Shown here piece after piece: positions 51,983 to 63,216 of a stretch of 64,000 nucleotides of DNA. Below the pieces are notes generated by a model. It worked only from the letters and a program-made list of their open reading frames with translations, searched no databases and had not been told where the DNA came from. Where the stretch lies: positions 132,862 to 196,861 of the forward strand of contig VZSE01009354.1 of the NCBI GenBank assembly GCA_013398275.1, written 5' to 3'. Position 1 is the stretch's first letter. Every line of letters starts with the position of its first letter. Source of the stretch: Promerops cafer (lineage: Eukaryota > Chordata > Aves > Passeriformes > Nectariniidae). The position numbers and the translations under genes were made by a program.

Positions 51983-52021
51983 AGTCATTTCACTTATAAC
52001 AGAAGTCATTTCACTTATAAC
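51983..52021. repeat. 21-bp tandem duplication
   Basis: A 21-bp unit starting AGTCATTTCACTTATAAC is followed at once by a second copy of its first 18 bases. Confidence 0.9.
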
Positions 52022-52379
52022 TTATTTGCAGAATACATGGTTATTATTCATCAGTAGTAACCCAGTCAGTCCAAACCTGCCACCACTGTCAGATGCTTTT
52101 AGAATTAAGCATCATTTACTTTCCTTATCCAGGATGCCATGGAGGAAATGACCCTACTCTTTCACTGACTGTATTTTGCACCTATCAAATTTGATAAATG
52201 GGGTTTATTGTCCCCCTGCTTTCACACAGAAAACTTAACACAAGCATTTTCTTCAGCGTGTGGCAGAATAATGTGGGCTCCTTTCACCTGCTGTGCCATT
52301 GGCCTTGAGGCTCCAAACCCCACTCGCCGTTGGGCTTTTTATTCCCTGTGCTGGAATTAAAACTCCCTAATTGAGAGTT

Positions 52380-52510
52380 TTCCTGTCCCTCTGGGCACGT
52401 TCCTGTGTCACCTGCTCCAGGTGACCCTTCCCTGGCAGAGGGGCTGGAGCTGCTGATCTCCTGAGGTCCCTGCCAACCCCAGCCCTCCTGTGGCTCTGAG
52501 CTCCTCAGGA
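52380..52510 (+). mobile_element. CR1 LINE 3' tail fragment
   Basis: The stretch reads CACGTTCCTGTGTCACCTGC, CCAGGTGACCCTTCCCTGGC, GATCTCCTGAGGTCCCTGCC and AACCCCAGCC, the typical end of one CR1 subfamily. The terminal short repeat is decayed. Confidence 0.7.
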
Positions 52511-54076
52511 ACAAGAGATTTCTCTGCCTTGGCTTGCAGACATAAGGCAGAGGTTTCATTTTCCTGCAGAATTACAAAATACGTGAGGCAACAACCAAAA
52601 GTATTTTATGGAAAAAAACTACAAGAGTGTAGGTTACGAGCCTGCTTTCATGTTATATTTGGTGGTTTATGGAGGAAGTGTATTGCTTTGTTATAAATGC
52701 TTTACACCCCCTTGCTCTTAGCGTGGTCCTCAGCCATGAAAAGAAGGTCTGATCAGGTTCTTAGAATTATATTGTTAAAGATAAGTGGATATTTAATAAA
52801 TATTGGCATTTTCTTTATAATTTGTAAATCTTAGAATTTACTAAAAGGCATCTCTATTTATGAAAAAAGACTATTTCTTTATTCTACATTAATAGGTAAT
52901 CTCAGCATTTCAGCCAGAGTGTCATTTCTAAAAACTTGGTTAGTAGAACCTGTGGCAGACAAAAGAGTAAGAGATGGGTGAAGCCTCCACAAATATTCCA
53001 ATCCCAACAAAGAAAGCAAAACTAAACCAAAGATTTGTTGAGTTACTGTCAATGTCTGCAAGGAAACATTATTTGTTTTTTAATGGAATTTTAAAAGAAA
53101 AGGATTTTAAAAAAAGTGCCGTATTTCAATTGAACAATTTGAACTGTTTTTCCTAGGTTTAGTGGGGCTTCTTTAGTCTGTCATGGTCTTATTATTATGG
53201 TGGGCTTTACTAAGCTGCAATGAGCACTATTTAAATTTCCCTTTAAACATTTACTGTAACACTTTCAATACATATTGTGAATATAAGACCACATTACAGC
53301 TGGCAAAATTTTGGAAAGAGAAAATGATTTGATTCTTTCTTCTACTACGTGTCCATGAAATCTACAGGAGCTTACAGTGGATCTGGTCCTGAATTAACTG
53401 AACTGCCCGTTGTTGATATTTCCTCCAGCCCACTGACATTTTATATTTTGCTGTAGTGCAGATCATTGAACTTCAGTAGGTTTAAGAACTTCTAACCTGA
53501 TGAAGCAGGTGATGGCAGCTTCCTGAGGTCATTGTTCCACAGGTGACTCCCCTTGAGCAGTGAGTGGAGTCTGTCTCTGTTCAAGTTTAGGCACTCAGTT
53601 TAAGAGAACAACTGTGGCCTGCAATATACACAAGAGCAGATTAAATAATGGGTTTGTGTTTAAATTATTTTAAACAATCTGAACAGATGTGGTTAACAGT
53701 GTTCACAGAGTCAGCTTTCTATGTGGTTGTCTTCTGTTTGGGAATTCTGTGGGGAAAAGATGGATTTCTGTGGGAGGTAAGGCAGAAACCAAGAAGTTTG
53801 TCAGGAATAAAATGTAAAACAAATATATATCCCAGCTGTGATTAGTTCTTGGGTTTTGAACCACAGTTTCAGTGCACTTCTAATGAAATCAAGGTAGGTG
53901 ACCTCTAATACAATTTTTTCAAAATGTCAAGTTCTTCTTCATCCTTTGTATTAAGAGGCAACCTAACTGGACATTTGACATTTTTTGTATACCAGTATTT
54001 GCATATATCCATAAAAACAGCTGCAAACTGAATTTGTGTCTGTACCTGACTGCTTTTCCTCCCCCCATTATTGTAG

Positions 54077-54244
54077 CTATCATTAAAACAGCTCTTCCCA
54101 ACATGGACAGAGAAGCCAAAGAAGAATATTTTGTGGTCATCCAAGCAAAGGACATGGGAGGACATATGGGTGGACTCTCTGGAACTACAACAGTGACAAT
54201 TACACTCAGTGATGTGAATGACAATCCTCCTAAGTTTGCACAGA
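54077..54244 (+). CDS. CDH8: Cadherin-8 exon: second half of EC2 (168 bp)
   Basis: The exon completes the second half of EC2 and the EC2-EC3 linker. It begins in phase 1 after attgtag, giving AIIKTALPNMDREAKEEY, and ends at CAGA|gtaagt, a consensus donor. In the joined fragment the EC2 MDRE calcium motif is at residues 148-151 and the linker DVNDNPPKF at 184-192. The KDMGGHMGGLSGTTT stretch is typical of type II cadherins. The 168-bp length and 1-1 phase match the family. The junction to the next exon reads KFAQ-S-LYHF, as in CDH8; CDH11 differs after this point. With the preceding exon it forms a symmetric pair covering nearly all of EC2. I see no disrupting change. Confidence 0.95.
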
Positions 54245-57200
54245 GTAAGTGCCATTACATGTGTGTGTGCTCCTATATAAGAAACTATTATTGTGTTGGG
54301 TTTTTTTAAATCAAGTTTGTTTGTTTGGGTTTTTTTATCTGCATTTTGCCTGTGTTTTTGATGTAATTTAAAATATGTAGTTGTTACTAGAGAAAAGTTA
54401 ATAGTCTTCTACCTGATTAAGAGCTTAGGAAAGAGGGAATTATGTCCCCAACAGTGTACACAGATCTCTGCCTTCATTGTCACCCCTCTTACATCCACCC
54501 AAAAGGGCCTGGAGACATCTGAAAACATATTTATTTCCTCTCACTGCAGTTGTTTCTGTGAGCTTTATTCCTTCCATCTCATGCAGACAAGTGACACCAC
54601 TAGTAAAAGACACATATATAACATATAAAAGGAATAAAGCCTTGACTAATTAGGCAATACTGAAGAAAACAGAGAAGATAAGTCTGAATCTAGATAATTA
54701 TTGATCTTTAATTCAAAATCCATATTTTCTACTGTGGTTCCAATGGGTATCTTGCTGAGCTAGGTTAAAATGATTTGGCATCCTGCTGAGATTCTCTGCA
54801 AGCTTTGTAGTCTATTTCCAAGATGAAGACAAAAAGAAAAAAAGAGGAAGAAGAACATAATGGCTGGATTGATTTTATTTGGAACACGTGCAACCTAATA
54901 CACTATTAGAAACGTAGCATTTTATCCAGCTTGTTCTGGAAGATTAAAGTTAAAAGTTTTTTGAGCCTGCATCTAGATTTTGCATCATTTTTGCTTTCTT
55001 AGAAGTATGTTTTTCTAGCAAGGTGCTCAGGGACCCAGCGTAAAGTTAATTTTTTTTCCATATATGGATGACTTGAACTCCACTTTTGCCCTCTTCTGAG
55101 GACACAGAGTAAAATGGGTTTGTCCTAGTGCTCAGCATATGATAAATATGCTTCTGTAGCCTGTAGAAAATGTACGTAGAGATGGAGAGAGAGAAACCTA
55201 ATACAAATAAGCAGAGGCAAAAGCTTATTTTCAAAATATATATTTTATGACCTCATCTTAGTGGTTTTTAACAGATAAGCACCCTGCACAATAAAAGGTT
55301 TTCTCTCATAAAGCAGGAAATGCATACATTTTTTACTCTGTGTGCCGTTGCCTTGCCTTTCCCTCTGTGTTAGTGCTTTCCAGCCATTTCCCTAACAATG
55401 CAGTGACTGCAGGTGAGCTCTATCACCAGCGTGCACAGGGATGTCTCTTTTATAGCTGCAGTGCCTCCAAGCCAGGGAGCACAGAGCTGCCTTTGCCAGC
55501 TTCCCTGGCTTTTACATTACCAGCACTGCCTCAGAAAGCCCTTGGCTGCCAGCAAGGCAAAAGCCTGAGCCGAAAATCAGCCCCACTGCTGCTCCAGACT
55601 GGGGGCAGCCCAGGAGCACAGCGTGTGGAGGGGAAGCTGCCCTTCCCCTGTGCTTCTGGGCACAGTGGCACACACACTGACTGGGAGCATCAGCAGGACT
55701 GCATCGTTGTCCCGGGGGTGCCTTTGCTCCTGGAGATTTCCTGCAGCAGCGAGGAAGGTGCTGCCTCTGAAGCTGTTGCAGCCCCTGCAGCGTCCGAGCT
55801 TCTAGGAACAGCCACTGACCATAATGCAAATTCTTTAGGAAAAAGCCCTTCGTGTACCCTCACTGGGTGTTATGTATTTACTGCTCTAATGATGAGCCAT
55901 AGTAACATTAGAGCTGGGTGTCATTACAAATTCTGCCTTTTAAAGGGCAGCATTCTGAGCTGGCTGCTCAGCACCACAGATTAGCCACGACTCTGCCCTT
56001 GGACAAGAGCTGAGCAAGTCTGACTTTTTTTTTTTTTTCCACACTGTTGAAGCACAGTTTGCATTTGCCTGGAAAGGAAAATAAGAAAGGATCAAACTTA
56101 CAATAAGCCTAGCCAGAATGAAATCGAAATTCATAAGATGTAATACATGCTGCTTGCACAATAAATGGTAATGAGCTCGGGAAACAGGGTGTTATATCGG
56201 GTTATTGTTTCCAGGCAGGACAGAAATGTATATTTATGGTTTGATTTCAGAGTGTTAGCCTCCTGGGTTTTAGAAATGAAAAAGATGAACTTTCACTACT
56301 TCTGTGATCTCTCTGAAATAATTTTAGAGGCGTTTTATAAGTCACCAAAGTTTTTAACCTGGCAGTTTACCACAGAATTGTAATGGGAAGAACTGTGCAC
56401 TGCTGTGGAAACCCAGGGCTTTCAAACTGCTCAGTGTGGATATTTTGGTCAGCTCAGTGCTACGACACAGTTCATAATTCTGGAGAGGAAATAAAAGAGT
56501 AAGCTGCATCATAATTTTTAATTTTTTCTTAATATTTTGTAAACTATTTTAGTAAATCTGAGAGCAAAATTTCAACTTAACAATGCGATCAGCTGTGCCT
56601 GGGGATTCAAACCACAGAGTGTGGACAGCAGTGTAAATGATGAACGCATGATTTAGTCCCCCAAGGCACTTCATTGCTTTGGCTGCTCATTGTTTTTGAG
56701 CCATTATGGATATTCTGGGGAATCTTGATGATCTCCAAATGATATCTAATAATTTAGCCTAGGAACATTAAAAACAAGTCACTTTGGGACTTCATTGTGT
56801 AGCTAATACATGTATTTGTGAATTCCTCACAGTTTCCTTCCTATTTTCAACTGTTGCTACTGCAGTCAGCTACAACAGGTAAAGCAGCAACTCTGGAACA
56901 TTGTTTTTGGAAAATTATTACCTGTACTTAACAGATTGTCTTAGAACCACAAGAGGACAGAGAAGAACAAGGCCAGAATCCTGTGTAAAAAACTGTTTTA
57001 ATGGTCCTTTCTATTATCCTTGAATTCTTTTTGCCTATTTTAACTCCTGAGCAGCATTTCATTTGATTAGATGATGTATTAACTTTAACTTCAATAAATG
57101 TCAATTATAAAGAGGTAGAAATATAAGGACTCTAGAGAAAGAATTTTGGGTGTAAAATGTGTGACTTCTGGTTTTTAGAGTGCTGTTAGGAGCAGGGAGA

Positions 57201-57423
57201 TACAAAAGAAAATGGGTATTTCGGGTTTTGCCTTAATGAAATTTCTACCTGAAATAATATATTGAAATAGATTTTTGATGCTTCTTAGCTTAAAATGTTT
57301 GAAGCAGGTGTAACAAAAAAAAAAGTTGACAATTTGAATAGCAATTTCTAATGGATTTTAGTCTAGCTCTGCAACTAATAGTAAACACAATAATGATTGC
57401 TATGAAAAGTTATTGTTTCCAGT

Positions 57424-57440
57424 AAAAAAAAAAAAAAAAA
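57424..57440. repeat. A17 run
   Basis: Seventeen consecutive A residues about 545 bp before the 188-bp exon. Confidence 0.9.
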
Positions 57441-57538
57441 TTGGGAGTTTTCTTGAATGTTTCCTGATTAGTTTCTTACCACAAAAGAGAGGTGGAAGGC
57501 TTTAAACAAAGAAAATCAGGTTACATTTTAAAAAGTAG

Positions 57539-57580
57539 TAAATATTTGAAGATATGTACTAAATATTTGAAGTTATGTAA
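57539..57580. repeat. 21-bp tandem duplication
   Basis: TAAATATTTGAAGATATG at 57539-57556 recurs with one change at 57560-57577, a period of 21 bp, about 405 bp upstream of the 188-bp exon. Confidence 0.85.
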
Positions 57581-57830
57581 ATGTTTACACAATAGGTTTT
57601 TAAAGTATTGCACCATTTTTTTTGTGGAGTAAAAGCCAAAGTTTCTTGGTTGAATTGTAACTCCTTGTCAATAAAATATCTGTATAAAAAGGTAAGTTCT
57701 GCAGTGTTGAAAGGAGCTCAATATTTGTGTTTGCCAACACAAAACATCCCTGCGAGGCAGGAGCAGGAGACTTCACCTGCAGTAAAGTGAATATTCTGGT
57801 GTGAGGACCAAGCCCTGCTGCTTGCAGCCA

Positions 57831-57870
57831 GTAACTGGTGTAAATGGGGTAATGTAACTGGTGTAAATGG
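57831..57870. repeat. 23-bp tandem duplication
   Basis: GTAACTGGTGTAAATGG occurs at 57831-57847 and 57854-57870. It lies about 115 bp upstream of the 188-bp exon, and a further partial GGTGTAAA follows. Confidence 0.85.
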
Positions 57871-57984
57871 TGTAAAGATCAGTTGCACATCTCAAGAGTT
57901 GGCGTGGGGAGTGTCAGCATTGAAGAGCACACAGGGGACATTGGGAGCAGCTGTAATGTTTAGTCTTTTCCTCTTATTTGTAAG

Positions 57985-58172
57985 GTCTGTATCACTTCTC
58001 AGTAATGGAAGATGTTGCTCTTGGTGAACCAATAGGAAGGGTGAAAGCAAATGACCTGGATATTGGAGAAAATGCTAAATCATCCTATGATATTATTGAA
58101 GGAGATGGAATGGATATATTTGAGATTACTACAGATGCCCAAACTCAGGACGGCATTATTAGAGTGAGAAAG
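57985..58172 (+). CDS. CDH8: Cadherin-8 exon: first half of EC3 (188 bp)
   Basis: This exon encodes the first half of EC3. It enters in phase 1 after atttgtaag|GT, completing a serine and reading LYHFSVMEDVALGEP, and leaves in phase 0 at AAG|gtaaat. The calcium motif is in KANDLDIGEN (joined residues 215-224), followed by the SSYDIIEGDG strand. The length of 188 bp is that expected for the family. The acceptor is followed directly by GT, so the exon starts with a donor-like dinucleotide, but the phase and the protein match fix the boundary. Position 202 is methionine in SVMEDV; I remember proline here (SVPED) in mammalian CDH8 and many type II cadherins, so this may be a lineage change. Third positions are A/T-rich compared with the first and last exons. 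Confidence 0.94.
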
Positions 58173-60868
58173 GTAAATCATATCTCTGTTAAAACCATCA
58201 ATGTTTATTGTGCATACAACTACCCAGCCAGACTTTGCTCTGTGGGAAGATGCTGGATTTCCAGGGATTCTTTCATCCTTGGATGAGGTGTCAAGCCAGT
58301 GGAGTGATGAAAAGGGGTGTATTGGCCATGTTCCTCTGAATTTTCGTGGAGGTGACAACTGGGGAGACATCCACGGGTGCTGGAAATGTGTTAATCTCAT
58401 CCAGGCTCCCAGGAGGTCACACCATGCAGGTTTTGCTTCCTTGGTTCCAAAGGAGAGGAGCAGATTAGATTCCACTTTGGTGGTGATTTAAACTGCTGTA
58501 AAATCTTGGCTGAGTATTCGTCAAATAGCTTCTCTCAATTATTTGATTTCCTGTGTAGCTGTTCAGAGAAAAATAAATCACAGTGCATTAATTAAATTAC
58601 CTGATATGTGAGAGCTCAGTCTTCTACCTTTTCTCATGTTGAACTGTCTTCACTCGATGAACAGGGATTTCAGTGAATTTTGTTAAGGAGATCAGTATTT
58701 TCACGTGAGAAGTGCCAAATTTGGGCCCTAAAGAAAGCCATGTTACCTTTTCTATGCTTGTGCAGTCTTGGTGTGTGCAAGGTGAGGTATTTGCATGTAC
58801 ACAACAGAAGCACCACCCAGATATCTACAGAAATATGGGGAGAGGCAGCCTAGAACAAAACTCCTCTAATAAAGCCAGGGAAACATTAATTGCAGATTTA
58901 GTTGCCATTATTTTCCAGGGAAGGAGAAAAAGCTGTTCCTCATGCTGTGTTCTGAAAAAGGATATGAATATAATTTATAGCAGTGGCAGAGGGTTTTAGC
59001 TGCATAGCACAGATCACTCTAAATGAATCTTTGTTTATAAAAAACGAAAGTAAACAAAACCCAAACCATGAGATTCCAGTGAGAAAAGGTGAATCCAGTG
59101 AGCAGGGGTAATTAATATTCCACTTGTACCTGTCATTAAAGAGGTCAGGCAGATTGCTTGCCAAAACTTTGTATTTTCTCTTTCTCAGTGAGTAGGTCAG
59201 CACTGCAGCTTTATAATAAACTGCTGTATATTTATCTAAATTTACATTTAGTTTTCTAAAGAGAAAATTATGATATACATCCCAGCTCTTCTTGCTGTTA
59301 TTTATTGTATGCTGTGGCCTCTCCTGTAAGCTGAGGCAATTAGCCTTTTGCCCCAGTTCCCTTGGCTTTATTTCATAACTGAATCTCAACCATAATGTTG
59401 TTTCATATTTTCATTTTGACAGCAATAATAATTCTGGTTCTACTCCAGTAGATGATGTATGGAGGGTACTGCTCACCAACAGATTTTCTTCAGCATAAAA
59501 TCATGGGCTTTAGACAATGCTGAGTAAATTTTCAATATGATATTCTGATTAGGCATGACTAAATGTATTGGGGTGCTGTCATTTCTGTAAAGCATATGAA
59601 AAGCAATTGAAAAAGTGCTACAGGAGCCATGATTGGCAAATTGTGAATATGCTGATTTATAAATCCCCATTCATAATTTCAAAAGCTTACTAATTTAAGA
59701 GCTGCAAAAGAAGCAAGATTTTCTTGTGTTTACTAGAATTTGTGAGAAAGAGCAAATCCCATTAGAGCTTGAGTCATACCTGAAAAAAATCAACAGAATT
59801 TGAAGATATACATATTGAAGGCTTTGACAGACTTCCTGAAGATTCCTGTTTGTGCTCTTGCTGGTATTTGCATTGCAGATTCAGAGTGTCTATGTCCTCT
59901 TCTTTTTATCCCTGAGACATTATAATGCAAATCTTAATATCTTTCCAATGCTTGGCAATTTGCATCTTTGAAATTTGAATCGTTGTGAGACACAAGAGAA
60001 TTATGAAGTGAATATACTGATGTGCTTCAAGACACAAACTTGAATCTCCCATAATGAAAAAGTCTAACACTCAAAAGTGTCACAGATTTGGGGTTTATTT
60101 GGTATTTCAGTCCCTTAAATCCACTGAGTTTTCATCTTTTATGAGTTAATATAGGACTGTAAAATAGTAAAAACAGTGGTGACATGGCAGGTATATTGAT
60201 AGAATAAAGTAATTTCTTTTGTGATTCTGTCTGGGGGAAAAAAAAGAAAAAAGAGTAAAGATACAGAAGTAGAAATTGCTACAATTTTAAGAAATTCCTG
60301 AGAGATGTCTACTTCATTTACTCCTATAAACTGAAATACAGGGGTACTTGTAGTGCAAGAATATTGAAGTACCTTCTTATATGATTAGCTCTATATTTTG
60401 CCTCTCCTGTCCAACAAATAATAATTTCTAGTTCTTTGCATTTCTCACATTGTTCTGGAAGTAATAAAATATTTATTCTTTGTGGAGCCAGTTTAATTTT
60501 TTTTCTTATCTCCAGCCAGTAAAGCACTGATGAAGTGCATTATTGGTATGCAACTCATGTCATCCCCAACAAATTTGTAGTATTTGTCTGATATGTAATT
60601 GTAATGGTATAATTCATGAGAGAGAACATTTCAGTAAATTTCTTGTGAAAAACAAGGAAACAGTGCTGTTTGCTCTCAGGCTGGTAAATAAACAGATATC
60701 AGTGTGTGCCTAGAAAATCTGGAGGTTGGGTTTCTGGGAGAGGGAAGTGACTGCATTAAAACTCACTCCGTGTGCATAAAAAGGCACCTAACTCCCATCC
60801 ATCAGCATTACAGTCACTTGTTCTCTGTGGCCATTAGTTAAAGACATTTATCTTTGTCCTCCCAACAG
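58173..60868 (+). other. CDH8: CDH8 intron inside EC3 (2.7 kb)
   Basis: This phase-0 intron runs from gtaaat to ccaacag. It is A/T-rich apart from a short GC-richer part at 58250-58440. I recognise no repeat, RNA gene or coding region in it. Confidence 0.85.
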
Positions 60869-61122
60869 CCACTGGACTTTGAGACCAAAAAGTCCTACAC
60901 TCTGAAGGTGGAGGCAGCCAACATTCACATCGACCCTCGCTTCCTCAGCGGGGGCCCCTTCAAGGACACAGCAACCGTGAAGATCGTGGTGGAGGATGCT
61001 GATGAGCCCCCAGTGTTCTCCTCACCCACTTACCTTCTGGAAGTGCATGAAAATGCTGCTCTCAACTCTGTGCTGGGGCAGGTGACAGCCCACGACCCCG
61101 ACGTGTCTTCCAGCCCTATAAG
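60869..61122 (+). CDS. CDH8: Cadherin-8 exon: second half of EC3 and start of EC4 (254 bp)
   Basis: The exon starts in phase 0 after ccaacag with PLDFETKKSYTLKVEAAN and ends in phase 2 at ATAAG|gtaggg. It encodes the second half of EC3, including the LDFE calcium motif at joined residues 259-262, the EC3-EC4 linker VEDADEPPVF at 298-307, and the first strands of EC4 up to HDPD and SSPI. Length is 254 bp, as in other type II cadherins. SSPTYLLEVHENAALNSV is close to CDH8 as I remember it, whereas CDH11 has APSYIHEVQENAA, so this exon is the strongest for paralogue choice. The next exon, which should complete an arginine codon and continue EC4, is not seen before the window ends. Base composition is GC-rich again, like the first exon. 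Confidence 0.95.
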
Positions 61123-62116
61123 GTAGGGCTGCTTTAAAGTGTTCTTTGGGAATACTGCTGGCACATCCCAAGTGTGTTTCCCCACCCACTCTGTGACTGT
61201 TGTCATACTGTTCTGTTTCTGTGAAAGTGCCTGGATAGGATTTGGTTTCTGATTTATCAGTTCAGATCATTTTCAAAGTCCTCAAAATGCTCCTTGCCAT
61301 AGGAGTAGTCTTATGAAACAGAGGAATGCAATGAAAATAAGAAATGTGAGTGGTTCTTATGAGAAATGAGGTTGGATGGGGTTGAATCATCAGAGTGTGT
61401 CTCTGCAGTGAATTTAAATAATCCAGTAGTGTCTGCACTAACAATACCGAGTTTGTGCCATGCAGTTGTAAGGTTGTCAAAACATATTTTGTATTCCTTT
61501 GTCTAAACCCATTCCTGGTTTAAAGATACAAAGTCAGAGATGATTATGCCCATGTGACTTTTGCATCGTCAGTTTATAATATTTTCCCTTTTTGATCTAA
61601 TTTAAACAAAATCTTTTATTCCAGTTTGATCAGATCAGTGGGTTTTATCTAATTTGATGAGCACACGTGTTCCCCTCCTGCTTGGTAGTGATTGCATGGT
61701 GTGATAAGTGTTCCAAAGCACATTCTGCTCTCTGTAGTACTGCCTGCTAAAAGCATTAGGAAAACCAACACCAAAATGTGAAATTCATAGCAAAAATATG
61801 TGTGGAGAGAGTCTGTTTAATAGTAATCATCACTGAGCATTGCTGCCTCAGGGGATTTAGGCCAGGCAAGTAGTCTGCAGCATCAGGAGGATGATGTTAG
61901 CTGTTATAATCCATCATTTTCTATCACTATCATTTTCTAATCATTGTCACTTCCATCAGGTTTGTTGCAGAGCTGGACTTTCAACCTTTATGTAGAGGCC
62001 CTACACGATGCATATCACAGCATAGTATCTTCAGAATTAGAAATTCAGAATTACCAACATGTTTGGATGCTTGAGAACTTGTGTGTGAAGATGTTGGAGA
62101 GTATGTTTGAGTTTTA

Positions 62117-62400
62117 CACAACTTCCTCCTGAGGGGCAGCTCTGATCTCTGCTCCCTGGGCCAGGGTCAGCAGCCAGGGGACAGCTGGAGCTCAGGGAAG
62201 GTTCTGCTTCCCCCAGAGGGTGCTGGCACTGCCCAGGCTCCCCAGGGAATGGGCACGGCCCCGAGGCTGCCACAGCTCCAGGAGCCTTTGGGCAGGGGGG
62301 ATTGTTGGGGGGGTCTGTGCAGGGACAGGAGTCAGGCTCAATAATCCTTGTGGGTCCCTTCCCACTCAGGACATCCTCTGATTCTGTGATTCTCATTTCT
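62117..62400 (+). mobile_element. CR1 LINE 3' end, third subfamily
   Basis: The features are GGGGCAGCTCTGATCTCTGC, CAGAGGGTGCTGGCACTGCC, CAGGCTCCCCAGGGAATGGG, AATAATCCTTGTGGGTCCC and the terminal CTCTGATTCTGTGATTCTC. Its 3' part (from 62293) is repeated after the assembly gap at 63217-63324. Confidence 0.82.
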
Positions 62401-63008
62401 AAATCAGACTTCCAAAAGTAGATAAACACAGCATCAGCCACCCCAGTTTCTAAACGAAAGTACCACAGAATGACAGGGTCGCAGTGGAAGCAGGGATTTT
62501 TTTGCTGCTGCCCACTGGTGTCTGTGAAAAAGGTACAGAAAGGATCCTCTGCAAGGTGTGTGACACCAGCCATGGTGGCAGCAAGGTGGCTCTCTGCCCT
62601 GGGTTCCAGCTCCGTGGCAATCTCTCCTTCAGCTGAGCCTCAGCTCCTTCCCTCTGCCCTGCTCTGCTTGGCTCTTGGCTGGGCCTGGCTCCTCTGCCTC
62701 TTCCCCATCCCCTGTCCCCATCCCAGCCTGCCTTCACCCCTCTCTTGTTCTGCTGCCCTGGAATTCTTTTCTCACCTGCCCCAAACTCTTAATAATTTAG
62801 ACCATTTACAAACCTACCTCTCTTCTAAAACTTAGCCTCTTTATTCTGTCCAAGCCCAAAAAATGGATCTGAGTAAAAGATTTACCTAATTTCCACTTTT
62901 TTGTCATTTTATAAATCAAGAGACCTTCAGACTTTTAAAAACAAAAATACTTTGTGTGTTTGTAAACTGAATTAGAATGTTATTGCTCATCAGGTCATTT
63001 AAAGCACT
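62293..63008. repeat. First copy of an exact 716-bp duplication flanking the gap
   Basis: The stretch starting CAGGGGGGATTGTTGGGG and ending TCATTTAAAGCACT is found again, without a difference that I can see, at 63217-63932. The first copy stops exactly where the run of N begins, and the second starts exactly where it ends. Confidence 0.93.
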
Positions 63009-63216
63009 NNNNNNNNNNNNNNNNNNNNNNNNNNNNNNNNNNNNNNNNNNNNNNNNNNNNNNNNNNNNNNNNNNNNNNNNNNNNNNNNNNNNNNNNNNNN
63101 NNNNNNNNNNNNNNNNNNNNNNNNNNNNNNNNNNNNNNNNNNNNNNNNNNNNNNNNNNNNNNNNNNNNNNNNNNNNNNNNNNNNNNNNNNNNNNNNNNNN
63201 NNNNNNNNNNNNNNNN
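63009..63216. other. Assembly gap (208 N)
   Basis: A run of 208 undetermined bases lies inside the last intron. It is flanked by identical sequence, so the gap may not represent real missing DNA. Confidence 0.98.

Larger units (their letters stand above)
41327..54076 (+). other. CDH8: CDH8 intron inside EC2 (12.8 kb)
   Basis: This phase-1 intron runs from gtaggt to attgtag. It contains a CR1 starting almost at the donor (41350-41595), an older CR1 (46600-46880), a minus-strand CR1 tail (47205-47304), a GC-rich and CpG-richer stretch to about 47720, a probable solo LTR (45607-46016), an old CR1 reverse-transcriptase remnant (50335-50910) and a CR1 tail (52380-52510). 41600-45600, 47720-50330 and 52515-54060 show no gene I can support. 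Confidence 0.85.
54245..57984 (+). other. CDH8: CDH8 intron between EC2 and EC3 exons (3.7 kb)
   Basis: This phase-1 intron runs from gtaagt to atttgtaag. It includes a GC-richer part at about 55340-55830 with an open frame of 214 codons that I do not believe codes, an A17 run at 57424-57440 and two small tandem duplications close to the acceptor (57539-57580 and 57831-57870). No CR1 copy was recognised here. Confidence 0.85.

Noticed and set aside
24495..61122. Assignment to CDH11 instead of CDH8
   Set aside because: Two exons are compatible with both, but HTDLDPG, VPEMS, LYHFSV and SSPTYLLEVHENAALNSV follow CDH8 and differ from CDH11 as I remember them.
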